A stretch of 64,000 bases of DNA from Chitinophaga pinensis. GTDB lineage: Bacteria; Pseudomonadota; Gammaproteobacteria; Burkholderiales; SG8-41. The translations under genes and the position numbers were made by a program. The notes beneath the pieces are model-generated. The model saw only the letters and a program-made list of their open reading frames with translations, was not told the DNA's origin and ran no database searches. Each line of letters starts with the position of its first letter. Within the stretch, counting starts at the first letter, position 1. This document shows positions 11,082 to 20,697 of the stretch, piece by piece. The stretch covers positions 39,251-103,250 of the forward strand of contig CALQCM020000008.1 of assembly GCA_943329075.2 (NCBI GenBank), in the 5' to 3' direction.

Positions 11082-13421
11082 TCAGCGGGTCGGATAGTAC
11101 GGATCCGGTGCGACAAATGGCGTTTCCGGACGTGCATAACCGCCGATGTTCCGCCGCAGGATATCCAGCGGATTGGAGCCGATTTTCGACAATCCGCTCA
11201 ATTCAAGTTGCATGAACAAGGAGGTGACCTGCGTGGCCGCCGCAGTGGTGAACTTGTGCGCAACGACGCGAAACGCCCAGCAACCGGCGTTGTATTCGAG
11301 CCCCATCAGCGTTTCAAGTGCTTTGCTGTCCTGAATGGAGTAATTGTAACGCGCCACCGCGCTCAAATGCCCGGTGAGCGGCCATTGTGCGGACAGGTCG
11401 ACCTGACGCAGGGTATTCAACGACGGAATCAACGCAGCCAGCGTCGTGACCGGCTGGCTGGTGGTCGCCAGCGCGCCGTTGGTGTAGCGGTAGGCGACGT
11501 TAACCACCTGGCCGGGTTCGGGCTGATAGCGCACGCCGCTATTGAAACGCTGCGTTTGCGACAGATCGGTCGCGTACTGCCAGCCCGCATCAACCGTCCA
11601 GTGCGGCACCACCGTGCCGCTGACCGCCGCCAGCAGGTCCGAGCTGTTGCTGCCGCGCGCCGACACGCCGGGCAGAGTGACATCCTGCGTTTTGTAGTAA
11701 TAGCGCTGGGCGACGCCGACGCGCAGCCGTTCGATACCGTTTTCCTGTTGCAGAAAGCGCGTGGTAACACCGGTTGTCATCTGGTTAGCGTCGTTGATGC
11801 GATCGTAACCGCTGAACTGGTTTTCCGAATACATCGTGGCGAAGTTGATGTCCTGGAATGCGCTGTCGAAATTCGGAATCTGGTTTTGTGCGCGCGACGG
11901 AATGTAGACGTAATAAAGTTTGGGCTCGAAGGTCTGCAGCAGTCCCTGCCCGAACAGCGACGCGTTGCGCTCGAGCACGACGCCGCCCTCGGTCGAAAAA
12001 ATCGGCATTGAACGATTCTGGTCCGGCACGGCGGTGGTCAAACGGTCGAAGTCGTAATGCGTCAGATGCATGCCTATTTTCGGCGTCACGTAGGCGAACG
12101 AATTTTGCAGCGGCAGCGTTGCGGTCGGATAGGCGATGTAACGTCGCCCGTTCGGCAACGAGGGGTGGGTGAATTCGACCGCGCTCGAATAAACATCAAA
12201 ATCCGTATACCCGACGTTCTGTTTGGCCGCGGAAAACGTCAGCTGTGAGCGGTTGTATGGCGGCGTTAGCGGGCTGGCCGGATTCGTCTGCAAGGTCTGC
12301 CAGCGCTGCACCGACGCCGACGTGTTCCAAGTGCCATCTTTCCACCAGCTGCCGCTTTTGCCGAGCGTGCCTGAGCGCGGCAGAATCGACTGCGAGGTCG
12401 AGGCGATTTGCGTCGTCAGATCGGTGAAATAGGTGTCGTCCGAAACCTTCTGGATATTGACGTTGGCGTTCCAGCCGTTTTCCCAGCCCTTGCTCTGACG
12501 CAGGTTGAGGGCATAGCGGCTGTCGTCGTTTTTGACGCGGTCGCGCGGAATGATTTCGTAACGGAATTCGCCGCTTGATTTATCACCGAGATTGCGGAAC
12601 TCGGTGCCCAGCATTTCACCGCGCTTGGACATCACGCGCGGCGTGATTGTCGCGTCATAATTGGGCGCGATGTTCCAATAATAGGGAACGGAGAACTCGG
12701 TACCTGAATTGCCGGTGTTGCCGAAGGTCGGCGAAAGCAGGCCGGATTTGCGCTGGCGGTCGAGCGAAAAGCTCAGGTAAGGCGAATAAAGTATGGGCAC
12801 GCCGAAAAAATCGACATGTGCGCTGCGCGCGGTGCCGATCTGGCGGTCTTTGTCGATTTCGAATTCCTTGGCGCGCACGAACCAGTCGGTTTCGCCGACA
12901 TCGCAGGAGGTGTAATTGCCGTTGAGTACGCGGTACTTGTTGTTGCCTTCCATTTCGATGCGTTCGGCATTGCCGTGGCCGCGCGTGGCATTGACCTGCA
13001 CCTCGTAGGCGGGTTTTTCGATCGTGCCGCGGCCGCTGTCGAGCCGCATGCGCATTTCCGTGCCTTCGAGCACGTCGCCGCGCTGCTCGAGCCGCACATT
13101 GCCGCGCGCGCGCACCTCGTCTTCGGGCTTGTCATAACGCAGCCAGTCGGCATAGATGGCCTGGCCGCGCCGGCGCAGGCGCACGGTGCCTTCAGCCTCG
13201 AGTTCGCGGTCCTGGTGGCCCTGCAGGTTGTCGGCATCGACAAACAGGGGCAGCGGGCCGGGATTGTCGGCCGGCAGGCGCAGCAGGGACGGCTGCAGCT
13301 TCAGCTGCACGTCGCCAGCGGCGGGTTTCAGGCCGAGTGCCGGACCGTCGGCGGCGGTGACTGCGGCAGCGCCGAACAGCAGCGGTACGGCAATCAATCG
13401 TAAACGTAATGCAAGCATCAT
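11082..13421 (-). CDS. lptD: LPS-assembly protein LptD
   Basis: Outer-membrane beta-barrel that inserts lipopolysaccharide into the outer leaflet with LptE. Start at 13421 (a double ATG) gives 779 residues with signal peptide LRLRLIAVPLLFGAAAVTAA; the frame is open further upstream but that extension has no secretion signal. An OstA/LptA-like jellyroll spans about 60-200 (DRELEAEGTVRLRRRGQAIYADWL pattern), followed by the long beta-barrel with many aromatic alternations. Cysteines are few: one in NYTSCDVGE and one in AGCWAFRVV, compatible with the essential disulfide. Divergent from amgK across 51 bases. First gene of the lptD-surA-pdxA-rsmA block. Confidence 0.95.
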   Translation of the reverse strand: MMLALRLRLIAVPLLFGAAAVTAADGPALGLKPAAGDVQLKLQPSLLRLPADNPGPLPLFVDADNLQGHQDRELEAEGTVRLRRRGQAIYADWLRYDKPEDEVRARGNVRLEQRGDVLEGTEMRMRLDSGRGTIEKPAYEVQVNATRGHGNAERIEMEGNNKYRVLNGNYTSCDVGETDWFVRAKEFEIDKDRQIGTARSAHVDFFGVPILYSPYLSFSLDRQRKSGLLSPTFGNTGNSGTEFSVPYYWNIAPNYDATITPRVMSKRGEMLGTEFRNLGDKSSGEFRYEIIPRDRVKNDDSRYALNLRQSKGWENGWNANVNIQKVSDDTYFTDLTTQIASTSQSILPRSGTLGKSGSWWKDGTWNTSASVQRWQTLQTNPASPLTPPYNRSQLTFSAAKQNVGYTDFDVYSSAVEFTHPSLPNGRRYIAYPTATLPLQNSFAYVTPKIGMHLTHYDFDRLTTAVPDQNRSMPIFSTEGGVVLERNASLFGQGLLQTFEPKLYYVYIPSRAQNQIPNFDSAFQDINFATMYSENQFSGYDRINDANQMTTGVTTRFLQQENGIERLRVGVAQRYYYKTQDVTLPGVSARGSNSSDLLAAVSGTVVPHWTVDAGWQYATDLSQTQRFNSGVRYQPEPGQVVNVAYRYTNGALATTSQPVTTLAALIPSLNTLRQVDLSAQWPLTGHLSAVARYNYSIQDSKALETLMGLEYNAGCWAFRVVAHKFTTAAATQVTSLFMQLELSGLSKIGSNPLDILRRNIGGYARPETPFVAPDPYYPTR

Positions 13422-13472
13422 CGGTCCGGGCGCGAGGGGATGATAAAATCGCACAAATTTCCAGTTTAGGCA

Positions 13473-14489
13473 ATGCATTACGTGGAAAACAATGTGGATC
13501 GAAAACAGCACTTGCAGTGCTGGATTGAAGAACAGTTAAAGCGTGCACCGCTGCCGCTGGAGGCGGCCTCTGCGGATGCGAGTTTTCGCCGCTATTTTCG
13601 CGTCAATTGCGACGGGCGCACGCTAATTGCCATGGACGCGCCGCCGGCACACGAAGATTGCCGCCCGTTCGTCAAGGTTGCCGGCCTGATGGCGGAGGCC
13701 GGGCTCAACGTGCCGGAAGTCGTCGCCACCGATTTCGAGCGCGGATTTCTGTTGTTGTCCGACCTCGGCACCACCAGCTATCTGCAGGCGTTGAACGCCG
13801 ATAGCGCCAATCACCTGTTTGCCGACGCCACCGATGCGCTTATCCGCTGGCAACTGGCGAGCAAGCCCGGCGTATTGCCGCCGTACGACGATGCATTGCT
13901 GCGGCGGGAGCTCGAGTTGTTTCCCGAATGGTATGTGCAGCGCCACCGCGGGCTGACGCTGAGCGCCGCCCAGCGCCGCATGCTGGACGGGGTGTTCGAC
14001 GCCGTGATCCAAAGCAATCTGGCGCAACCCGCCGTCTATGTGCATCGCGATTACATGCCGCGCAATCTGATGGTGTGCGCGCCGAATCCGGGCGTGCTCG
14101 ATTTTCAGGACGCCGTTTACGGGCCGATCGCCTACGACGTTGCCTCGCTCTTCAAGGACGCGTTCATCAGCTGGGACGAGGAGCGCGTGCTCGACTGGAC
14201 GGTGCGTTATTGGGAGAAGGCCAAACGCGCGGGCCTGCCCGTTGCCGCCGATTTCGGCGCGTTTTACCGGGATTTCGAGTGGATGGGCCTGCAGCGCCAC
14301 CTCAAGGTGCTGGGTATTTTTGCGCGCCTGCATTATCGCGACGGCAAGAGCGGCTACCTCGACGACACGCCGCGGTTTATCACCTATGTTCGCGCGGTCG
14401 CCGCGCGTTATTCCATTCTCGGCCCGCTGCTGGCACTGCTGGACCAGATCGAAGGTAAAGCCGGCGCCAGCATCGGCTACACGTTTTGA
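13473..14489 (+). CDS. amgK: N-acetylmuramate/N-acetylglucosamine anomeric kinase (AmgK type)
   Basis: Aminoglycoside-phosphotransferase-fold kinase. AmgK phosphorylates MurNAc at C1 in the cell-wall recycling shunt that bypasses MurA. 338 residues. Kinase signatures are ASFRRYFRV (nucleotide side), VHRDYMPRNLMV (catalytic loop with HRD and N) and VLDFQDAVYGPIAYDVASL (metal-binding DFQD). The gene is followed by murU with a 4-base overlap and is divergent from lptD, the arrangement described for Pseudomonas putida. Specificity is inferred from this context, because the fold alone does not tell the substrate. Confidence 0.88.
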   Translation: MHYVENNVDRKQHLQCWIEEQLKRAPLPLEAASADASFRRYFRVNCDGRTLIAMDAPPAHEDCRPFVKVAGLMAEAGLNVPEVVATDFERGFLLLSDLGTTSYLQALNADSANHLFADATDALIRWQLASKPGVLPPYDDALLRRELELFPEWYVQRHRGLTLSAAQRRMLDGVFDAVIQSNLAQPAVYVHRDYMPRNLMVCAPNPGVLDFQDAVYGPIAYDVASLFKDAFISWDEERVLDWTVRYWEKAKRAGLPVAADFGAFYRDFEWMGLQRHLKVLGIFARLHYRDGKSGYLDDTPRFITYVRAVAARYSILGPLLALLDQIEGKAGASIGYTF

Positions 14490-15166
14490 AAGCCCTCATT
14501 CTTGCAGCCGGGCGCGGCGAACGCATGCGTCCGCTGACCGACCGCGTGCCCAAGCCGCTGATTGAAGTCGGTGGCAAACCGCTGATTGTGCATCACATTG
14601 AAAAACTTGCCGCGCTGGGCTGTGAGCGCGTCGTCATCAATCACGCGCATCTCGGTGAAATGATCGAGGCGGCGCTGGGCGACGGGGCACGTTATGGCGT
14701 CACCATTGACTATTCGCGCGAGGAAACCGCGCTTGAGACCGCCGGCGGCATTGCCACCGCGTTGCCAATGCTCGGCACGGCGCCGTTTATCGTCGTCAAT
14801 GCCGATGTCTACAGCGAATATGACTATGCGGGTCTGCTGGAAGCGGCAGACCGGTTGGGTGCGGCCAACGCGCATCTGGTGCTGGTCGACAACCCGGAGC
14901 ACCATCCCGACGGCGATTTTGCCCTGCGCGGCGGCAAACTTGCGCCCGCGGGCGCTTTGCTGACCTTCAGCGGTCTGGCGGTCTACCGGCCGGCGTTGTT
15001 CGCGGCAATCCCGCCCGGCACGCGCGCGCCGCTGGCACCGTTGTTGCGCGAACAGATCGCCGCCGGCGCAGTTGCCGGCGAACACTTTCGCGGGCGCTGG
15101 TGTGACGTCGGCACGCCTGACCGCTTGACCCGGTTGAACCGGGATTTGCGTGTCCGGCGCGTATAA
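14486..15166 (+). CDS. murU: N-acetylmuramate-1-phosphate uridylyltransferase
   Basis: Makes UDP-MurNAc from MurNAc-1-phosphate, completing the AmgK/MurU recycling shunt. 226 residues with nucleotidyltransferase signature ALILAAGRGERMRPLTDRVPKPL, a VNADVYSEYDY metal-binding segment and a C-terminal WCDVGTPDRL. TTG start at 14486 overlaps the amgK stop (coupled translation); no ATG alternative retains the LILAAGRG loop. Resembles sugar-1-phosphate nucleotidyltransferases generally, so the specific name rests on the amgK partner. Confidence 0.88.
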   Translation: MKALILAAGRGERMRPLTDRVPKPLIEVGGKPLIVHHIEKLAALGCERVVINHAHLGEMIEAALGDGARYGVTIDYSREETALETAGGIATALPMLGTAPFIVVNADVYSEYDYAGLLEAADRLGAANAHLVLVDNPEHHPDGDFALRGGKLAPAGALLTFSGLAVYRPALFAAIPPGTRAPLAPLLREQIAAGAVAGEHFRGRWCDVGTPDRLTRLNRDLRVRRV

Positions 15167-15173
15167 TTTGCAC

Positions 15174-16502
15174 ATGAACGAACCACGTCCCCCGACCGAT
15201 TTCCGTGCCGTCTTCGCGCCGCGCCGCGCGCGGCTCGCTGCGAGCATGACCAGCGGGGCGGCCATCGTGCCGACCTCGCCGGAGCGCTTGCGCAACCGCG
15301 ACGCCCATTATCCGTACCGCTACGACAGCTATTTTTATTATCTGAGCGGGTTTCCGGAGCCGGAAGCGGTGCTGGTGCTGCTCGCCGGCGCAACACCGCG
15401 CAGCATCCTGTTTTGCCGCGACAAGGATCTCGAGCGCGAAATCTGGGACGGGTTCCGCTTCGGCCCCGACGCCGCGCGCGAGTTGTTCGGTTTTGACGAG
15501 TGTTACAGCATCAGCGAGCTCGACACACGCATGCCGCAGCTGCTGGCCGACCAGCCTGCGTTGTATTGCCACCTCGGCGCCGATACCGTCTGGGACGCGC
15601 GCGTGCTGGGCTGGATCAACGCGGTACGCGCGCAGGTGCGCAGCGGTGTTGCCGCGCCGTCGGCGATCCACGATCTGCACCGCTGGCTGGATGACATGCG
15701 CGTGGTCAAGGATGTGCACGAACTGGCGGCAATGCGGCGCGCCGCCGATATTTCCACGGTGGCGCATGCACGCGCCATGCGCGCCGCGAAGAGCGCCCAC
15801 AACGAATACGAAATCGAGGCCGAGCTGCTGCACGAATTCCGCCGCCGCGGCGCGCAGGCCCCGGCCTATACGCCGATTGTCGCCAGTGGCGCCCATGCCT
15901 GCGTGTTGCACTACGTCAGCAATGACGCGCCGTTAAAACAGGGCGATCTGCTGCTGATCGATGCCGGCTGCGAATGCGATGGTTATGCCGCCGACATCAC
16001 GCGCACCTTTCCGGTCAGCGGCCGCTATTCGCCGGCGCAGCGCGATGTCTATGAAGTCGTGCTGGCGGCGCAGGCGGCGGCGATTGCGGCGACCAAACCC
16101 GGCGTGCGCTGGAACGAGCCGCACGATGCCGCCGTGCGCGTGCTGGCGCAGGGCATGATCGATTTCGGTTTGTGCCAGGGCAGCCTCGACAAGGTGCTCG
16201 AAAACGGTGATTACCGCCGCTTCTACATGCACCGCACCGGGCACTGGCTCGGCCTCGACGTGCACGATGCCGGCGAATACAAGTGTGACAACCAGTGGCG
16301 GCTGCTCGAACCCGGTATGGTGTTGACGGCCGAACCCGGCTTTTATATCCGCCCGGGCGAGGGTGTGCCGGCGCATTTCGAGAACATCGGCATACGCATC
16401 GAAGATGATGTGCTGGTGACCGCGCAGGGCCATGAGGTCCTCACCGAGGCGGCACCCAAATCGGTCGCCGCGATCGAAGCGTTGATGCGTGAATGTGCAT
16501 AA
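15174..16502 (+). CDS. pepP: Xaa-Pro aminopeptidase (aminopeptidase P)
   Basis: Dimanganese peptidase removing an N-terminal residue that precedes proline. 442 residues from ATG 15174; a GTG at 15150 is possible but the APFAPRRARL-type N-terminal domain begins after the ATG. The N-terminal aminopeptidase-P domain (about 10-140) contains YRYDSYFYYLSGFPEPEA. Metal ligands of the pita-bread domain are visible: D in LLIDAGCE, D in AADITRTFPVSGRYS, H in HRTGHWLGLDVHD, E in LTAEPGFYI, E in IRIEDDVLVT. A TATAAT hexamer lies just upstream (15162-15167). Overlaps ubiH by 14 bases. Confidence 0.95.
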   Translation: MNEPRPPTDFRAVFAPRRARLAASMTSGAAIVPTSPERLRNRDAHYPYRYDSYFYYLSGFPEPEAVLVLLAGATPRSILFCRDKDLEREIWDGFRFGPDAARELFGFDECYSISELDTRMPQLLADQPALYCHLGADTVWDARVLGWINAVRAQVRSGVAAPSAIHDLHRWLDDMRVVKDVHELAAMRRAADISTVAHARAMRAAKSAHNEYEIEAELLHEFRRRGAQAPAYTPIVASGAHACVLHYVSNDAPLKQGDLLLIDAGCECDGYAADITRTFPVSGRYSPAQRDVYEVVLAAQAAAIAATKPGVRWNEPHDAAVRVLAQGMIDFGLCQGSLDKVLENGDYRRFYMHRTGHWLGLDVHDAGEYKCDNQWRLLEPGMVLTAEPGFYIRPGEGVPAHFENIGIRIEDDVLVTAQGHEVLTEAAPKSVAAIEALMRECA

Positions 16503-17643
16503 CGAAATAATCGTTGTCGGCGGCGGCCCCGTGGGTAGCGCGCTGGCACTCGGTCTTGACCGGCGCGGTTGCGCGGTCACCTTGCTTGAGGCGCGTGCCA
16601 AAGGTGGCGCCGAAGCCGACGCGCGCACGCTGGCGTTGTCGTATGGCAGCCGCCTCATACTCGAACGCTTGGGCGTATGGCCGCTGTCGCCGCCGCCGAC
16701 GCCGATACTCGAAATCAATGTTTCACAGCGCGCCGGCTTTGGTCGCGTCGAACTGAGTGCGGCCGATGCCGCCGTGCCCGCGCTTGGCTATGTTGTCGAA
16801 TACGGCGCATTGCAGCGGGCGCTCACTGCGGCGCTGTCACACAGCCGCGTTCGTATCGAAACCGGTTGCACCGCGCTGGCGGTGAATGGCGATGCACAAC
16901 AGGCCGGCGTCGAAGTCGAGCAGGCGGGCGGACGGCGCGTATTGCACGCCGGACTCGTGGCGATTGCCGATGGCGGCGGCGGCCTTGAACTGGCACAGGT
17001 CAAAACACGCGACTATCAACAGTCCGCACTGGTTTGCGACATCGCCAGCGAGCAGCCGCACCGCAACCGGGCGTTTGAACGCTTCACCGACGAAGGGCCG
17101 CTCGCCCTGCTGCCGAACGCGGCGGGCTGGGCGCTGGTGTGGACGATGCATGCGCAGCGCGCGGACGCACTGCAAGCGCTCGACGAGGCCGCGTTTTGCG
17201 CCCAGTTGCACCAGGCATTCGGCCCGGCGCTGGGCACATTCACAGTGCGCGGCCGGCGCAGCGTTTTTCCGTTGCGCTTGAAAATCGCCGCGCAGGCGGT
17301 GGCGCCGCGCTGCGTATTGATCGGCAATGCGGCACAAACATTGCATCCGGTTGCGGGGCAGGGATTCAATCTCGGATTGCGGGATGCCTTTGAGCTCGCG
17401 CGCCTGATTGCGGTGCGCGGTGCCGAAGACGCCGGCGGGAGCGCATTGCTGAAGGCTTTTTTTGCGCAACGCCGTTTTGATCGAACCGCCACCATTTTGT
17501 TCACGGACTCTCTGATCCAGTTGTTTTCCAAAGACATCCCGTTGCTGGCGCCGGTGCGCGGCCTCGGACTGGCGGCACTGGCGATGATTCCGGCGGCCCG
17601 CAAATTCGTCGCGCGGCGCATGATTTTCGGCGCGCGCGGCTAA
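16489..17643 (+). CDS. ubiH: FAD-dependent ubiquinone biosynthesis hydroxylase (UbiH/VisC family)
   Basis: Flavoprotein monooxygenase of the UbiH/UbiF/UbiI group, adding a ring hydroxyl during ubiquinone synthesis. 384 residues. The dinucleotide-binding GGGPVGSALALGL is near residue 11, DARTLALSYGS is the substrate/FAD segment, and CVLIGNAAQTLHPVAGQGFNLGLRD is the second FAD motif. GTG start at 16489 overlaps pepP by 14 bases. The pepP-ubiH neighbourhood favours UbiH, but the exact ring position cannot be read from sequence. Confidence 0.87.
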   Translation: MNVHNEIIVVGGGPVGSALALGLDRRGCAVTLLEARAKGGAEADARTLALSYGSRLILERLGVWPLSPPPTPILEINVSQRAGFGRVELSAADAAVPALGYVVEYGALQRALTAALSHSRVRIETGCTALAVNGDAQQAGVEVEQAGGRRVLHAGLVAIADGGGGLELAQVKTRDYQQSALVCDIASEQPHRNRAFERFTDEGPLALLPNAAGWALVWTMHAQRADALQALDEAAFCAQLHQAFGPALGTFTVRGRRSVFPLRLKIAAQAVAPRCVLIGNAAQTLHPVAGQGFNLGLRDAFELARLIAVRGAEDAGGSALLKAFFAQRRFDRTATILFTDSLIQLFSKDIPLLAPVRGLGLAALAMIPAARKFVARRMIFGARG

Positions 17644-17744
17644 CTGCAAAAAATTTCATCAAGTCGCTTTTCTTGCCGCTAGGCGGCGATTACAATGACG
17701 CCCTTTCCCAAAAAACAACGAGTCCGCATCAAGCGTGTTGAACA

Positions 17745-18752
17745 ATGCAGATCGGTCCGCATCAATTAAAAAATAATCTGGTGGTTGCGCCGATGGCCGG
17801 CGTTACCGATCGGCCGTTCCGGCAGTTGTGCAAACTGATGGGCGCGGGCATGGCCGTGTCGGAAATGGTGGCGAGCAATTCGCTGCTGTGGGGATCCGAA
17901 AAAACGCGCCGGCGCGCCAATCATGAAGGCGAAGTCGATCCGATCTCGGTGCAGATCGCCGGCGCCGATCCGCAGATGATGGCCGACGCCGCGCGCTACA
18001 ACGTCGATCAGGGCGCGCAGATCATCGATATCAACATGGGCTGCCCCGCCAAGAAAATTTGCAATGTGATGGCGGGCTCCGCATTGTTGCAGAACGAGCC
18101 GCTGGTGCAGCGCATCGTCGAAGCCGTGGTCAACGCCGTCAATGTGCCGGTGACGCTGAAAATACGCACCGGCTGGGACCGCAGCAACCGCAACGCCATC
18201 ACCGTCGCACGCATCGCGGAGAGCGCGGGCATACAGGCGCTGGCGGTGCACGGCCGCACACGCGCCTGCGGCTACACCGGCGACGCCGAATACGACACGA
18301 TTGCCGCGGTCAAGGCCGCGGTGAATATTCCGGTGATCGCCAACGGCGACATCACCACGCCCGAGAAAGCGAAACACGTGCTCGCCTACACCGGCGCCGA
18401 CGCCGTCATGATCGGCCGCGCGGCGCAGGGCCGGCCCTGGATTTTCCGCGAAATTGAACACTATCTGCTAACCGGCACGCATCTGCCGGCGCCCGAGGTC
18501 AGCGAGATCCATCGCGTGCTGGTCGGGCACCTGCACGACCTCTACGCTTTTTATGGCGAACAGTCCGGCGTGCGCATCGCGCGCAAACACATCTCCTGGT
18601 ACACCAAGGGGCTCGCCGGTTCGGCGTCATTTCGTCACGCCATGAACCAGTTACAGACCTGCGCCGAGCAGCTCGACGCGGTCAACACTTTTTTCAGCGA
18701 GCTGGCCAGTCACGGCCTGCGGCTTACCTACGTCGAGGAACTTGCAGCATGA
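17745..18752 (+). CDS. dusB: tRNA-dihydrouridine synthase B
   Basis: FMN enzyme reducing uridines in the tRNA D-loop. 335 residues with APMAGVTDRPFRQL (FMN binding), IDINMGCPAKKICNVMAGSALL containing the catalytic Cys, LKIRTGWD, AVHGRTR, NGDITTP and MIGRAAQGRPWIF. Overlaps fis by 4 bases, the conserved dusB-fis operon of proteobacteria. A TACAAT hexamer at 17691-17696 could be the -10, about 50 bases upstream. The gene follows ubiH after a 101-base gap. Confidence 0.96.
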   Translation: MQIGPHQLKNNLVVAPMAGVTDRPFRQLCKLMGAGMAVSEMVASNSLLWGSEKTRRRANHEGEVDPISVQIAGADPQMMADAARYNVDQGAQIIDINMGCPAKKICNVMAGSALLQNEPLVQRIVEAVVNAVNVPVTLKIRTGWDRSNRNAITVARIAESAGIQALAVHGRTRACGYTGDAEYDTIAAVKAAVNIPVIANGDITTPEKAKHVLAYTGADAVMIGRAAQGRPWIFREIEHYLLTGTHLPAPEVSEIHRVLVGHLHDLYAFYGEQSGVRIARKHISWYTKGLAGSASFRHAMNQLQTCAEQLDAVNTFFSELASHGLRLTYVEELAA

Positions 18753-18991
18753 TGATGAACGAGAACGAAATGGCGCGCTTCGTGCGCAAGGCCATCGACG
18801 GATATTTCAAAGACCTCGACGGTGAAAAAGCGCGCGGGGTCTATGACATGGTAATTAACAGCGTCGAAAAGCCGCTGCTCGAATCGGTCCTGCACAAGCT
18901 GCAGGGCAACCAGTCGCATGCCGCGGTGGTGCTGGGCATCAACCGCAACACCCTGCGCAAGAAAATGAAGGCGCACGGAATCAAGGGCTAG
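18749..18991 (+). CDS. fis: DNA-binding protein Fis
   Basis: Nucleoid-associated DNA-bending regulator. 80 residues, shorter than the 98-residue E. coli protein, as usual for betaproteobacteria (from memory). The C-terminal helix-turn-helix is conserved: LLESVLHKLQGNQSHAAVVLGINRNTLRKKMKAHGI. Starts with three consecutive ATG codons, the first overlapping the dusB stop. A long inverted repeat begins 5 bases after the stop codon and fills the space before purH. Confidence 0.95.
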   Translation: MMMNENEMARFVRKAIDGYFKDLDGEKARGVYDMVINSVEKPLLESVLHKLQGNQSHAAVVLGINRNTLRKKMKAHGIKG

Positions 18992-18995
18992 AAAA

Positions 18996-19093
18996 CAGGA
19001 TCGAGGATTCAGGATTGAGTAAAAACTTCTTGCTGAATCACTTTCGCGCCAAAGCCGGTTTGCTCAATCCTCTATCCTGAATCCTAGATCCTG
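18996..19093. repeat. Long imperfect inverted repeat between fis and purH
   Basis: Left arm 18996-19019 starts CAGGATCGAGGATTCAGGA; the right arm 19063-19093 is its reverse complement with one mismatch and a 7-base insertion. Each arm is built from short GGATT/CAGGA units. The 43-base centre has no ORF. RNA from fis into purH would form a stem of about 24 pairs. The right arm ends 6 bases before the purH ATG, where no Shine-Dalgarno sequence is visible. It may be a mobile intergenic repeat or a processing/attenuation element. Confidence 0.8.
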
Positions 19094-19098
19094 CCGTC

Positions 19099-20661
19099 AT
19101 GTCCATCATCAAAACCGCGCTGCTGAGCGTATCCGAGAAGACCGGCCTGGTCGAATTTGCGCGCGGGCTCGCCAGCCACGGCGTGAAGATGCTGTCGACC
19201 GGCGGCACCGCCAAACTGCTGCGGGACAGCGGCGTTGATGTCACTGAAGTGTCGGACCATACCGGCTTTCCCGAAATGCTCGACGGGCGCGTGAAAACGC
19301 TGCACCCGAAAATCCACGGCGGCATCCTGGCACGGCGCGATCTGACTGCGCATGCGGACGCGATCAAGCAAGCCGGCATCGCACCGATCGATCTCGTCGT
19401 CGTCAATTTGTATCCGTTCACGCAGACCATCGCGCGCGAGGGCTGTACTTTTGAAGAAGCCATCGAGAACATCGACATCGGCGGGCCGGCGATGCTACGC
19501 AGCGCAGCCAAGAACCATGCGCATGTCGCGGTGGTCACCGATCCGGCCGATTACGCCGGCATCCTGCATGAAATGCAAAGCGCCAACGGCGCGGTGGGTG
19601 CGCCGATGCGCTTCAAGCTGGCGCAAAAGGCGTTTTCGCACACCGCCGCCTACGACGGTGCGATCAGCAATTACCTCACCGCGCTCGCTACGGACGGCAC
19701 GCGCGCCGCATTTCCGCAGCGTCTCAATCTGAATTTCGAACTGGCACAAACGCTGCGTTACGGCGAGAACCCGCACCAGAACGCGGCGTTTTATCGCGAC
19801 CTTGAGCCGGCCGCCGGCAGTCTGGCGCGCTACACACAGTTGCAGGGCAAGGAACTGTCATATAACAACATCGCCGACGCCGATGCGGCGTGGGAATGCG
19901 TGAAGACGTTCACGCAGCCGGCCTGTGTGATTATCAAACACGCAAACCCCTGCGGCGTCGCGGTGGCCACGGGCACGCTCGACGCCTACCGTCTGGCGTT
20001 AGCGACCGATCCGACCTCGGCCTTCGGCGGCATCATCGCGTTTAACCGCGAACTTGATGCCGAGACCGCACAGGCGGTGGCCGGTCAGTTCGTTGAAGTG
20101 CTGATCGCGCCGGCCGTATCGGCGGCAGCGAAAGCCGTGCTGGCAAAAAAAGAAAACGTGCGCCTGCTTGAAGTGCCGCTCGCACCCGGCGCCAATATTT
20201 TTGAAACCAAACGCGTCGGTGGCGGCATGCTGGTGCAGTCGCCCGACAACTTCAACATCACCGCGGCGGACCTTCGGGGGGTGACGAAAAAAGCACCGAC
20301 GCCGCAGCAAACGGAAGACCTGCTGTTTGCCTGGCGCGTTGCCAAATTCGTCAAATCCAACGCCATCGTTTTCTGCGCCAACGGCCAGACCATCGGCGTC
20401 GGCGCCGGCCAGATGAGCCGGGTCGATTCGGCGCGCATCGCCTCGATCAAGGCGAAGAATGCCAATCTCACACTGGCTGGCTCGGTGGTGGCCTCCGACG
20501 CGTTTTTCCCGTTCCGCGATGGCCTCGACGTGGTCGCCGAGGCGGGTGCGGTGGCGGTGATACAACCCGGCGGCAGCATGCGCGACGCCGAGGTGATTGC
20601 GGCGGCCGACGAGCGCGGCATTGCCATGGTGTTTACCGCACATCGCCATTTCCGCCATTAA
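19099..20661 (+). CDS. purH: Bifunctional AICAR transformylase/IMP cyclohydrolase
   Basis: Last two steps of de novo IMP synthesis. 520 residues. The N-terminal cyclohydrolase (MGS-like) domain, about 1-145, shows [32 protein letters not shown] and [19 protein letters not shown]. The C-terminal transformylase carries [28 protein letters not shown] (catalytic Lys-His), and [18 protein letters not shown]. Downstream of dusB-fis in the order common in betaproteobacteria. Its start region is crowded by the inverted repeat at 18996-19093 and lacks a clear ribosome-binding site. Confidence 0.97.
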   Translation: MSIIKTALLSVSEKTGLVEFARGLASHGVKMLSTGGTAKLLRDSGVDVTEVSDHTGFPEMLDGRVKTLHPKIHGGILARRDLTAHADAIKQAGIAPIDLVVVNLYPFTQTIAREGCTFEEAIENIDIGGPAMLRSAAKNHAHVAVVTDPADYAGILHEMQSANGAVGAPMRFKLAQKAFSHTAAYDGAISNYLTALATDGTRAAFPQRLNLNFELAQTLRYGENPHQNAAFYRDLEPAAGSLARYTQLQGKELSYNNIADADAAWECVKTFTQPACVIIKHANPCGVAVATGTLDAYRLALATDPTSAFGGIIAFNRELDAETAQAVAGQFVEVLIAPAVSAAAKAVLAKKENVRLLEVPLAPGANIFETKRVGGGMLVQSPDNFNITAADLRGVTKKAPTPQQTEDLLFAWRVAKFVKSNAIVFCANGQTIGVGAGQMSRVDSARIASIKAKNANLTLAGSVVASDAFFPFRDGLDVVAEAGAVAVIQPGGSMRDAEVIAAADERGIAMVFTAHRHFRH

Positions 20662-20697
20662 AGCGTTCGCGCCGGCGCGTTTTTCACGGAGCACAGA

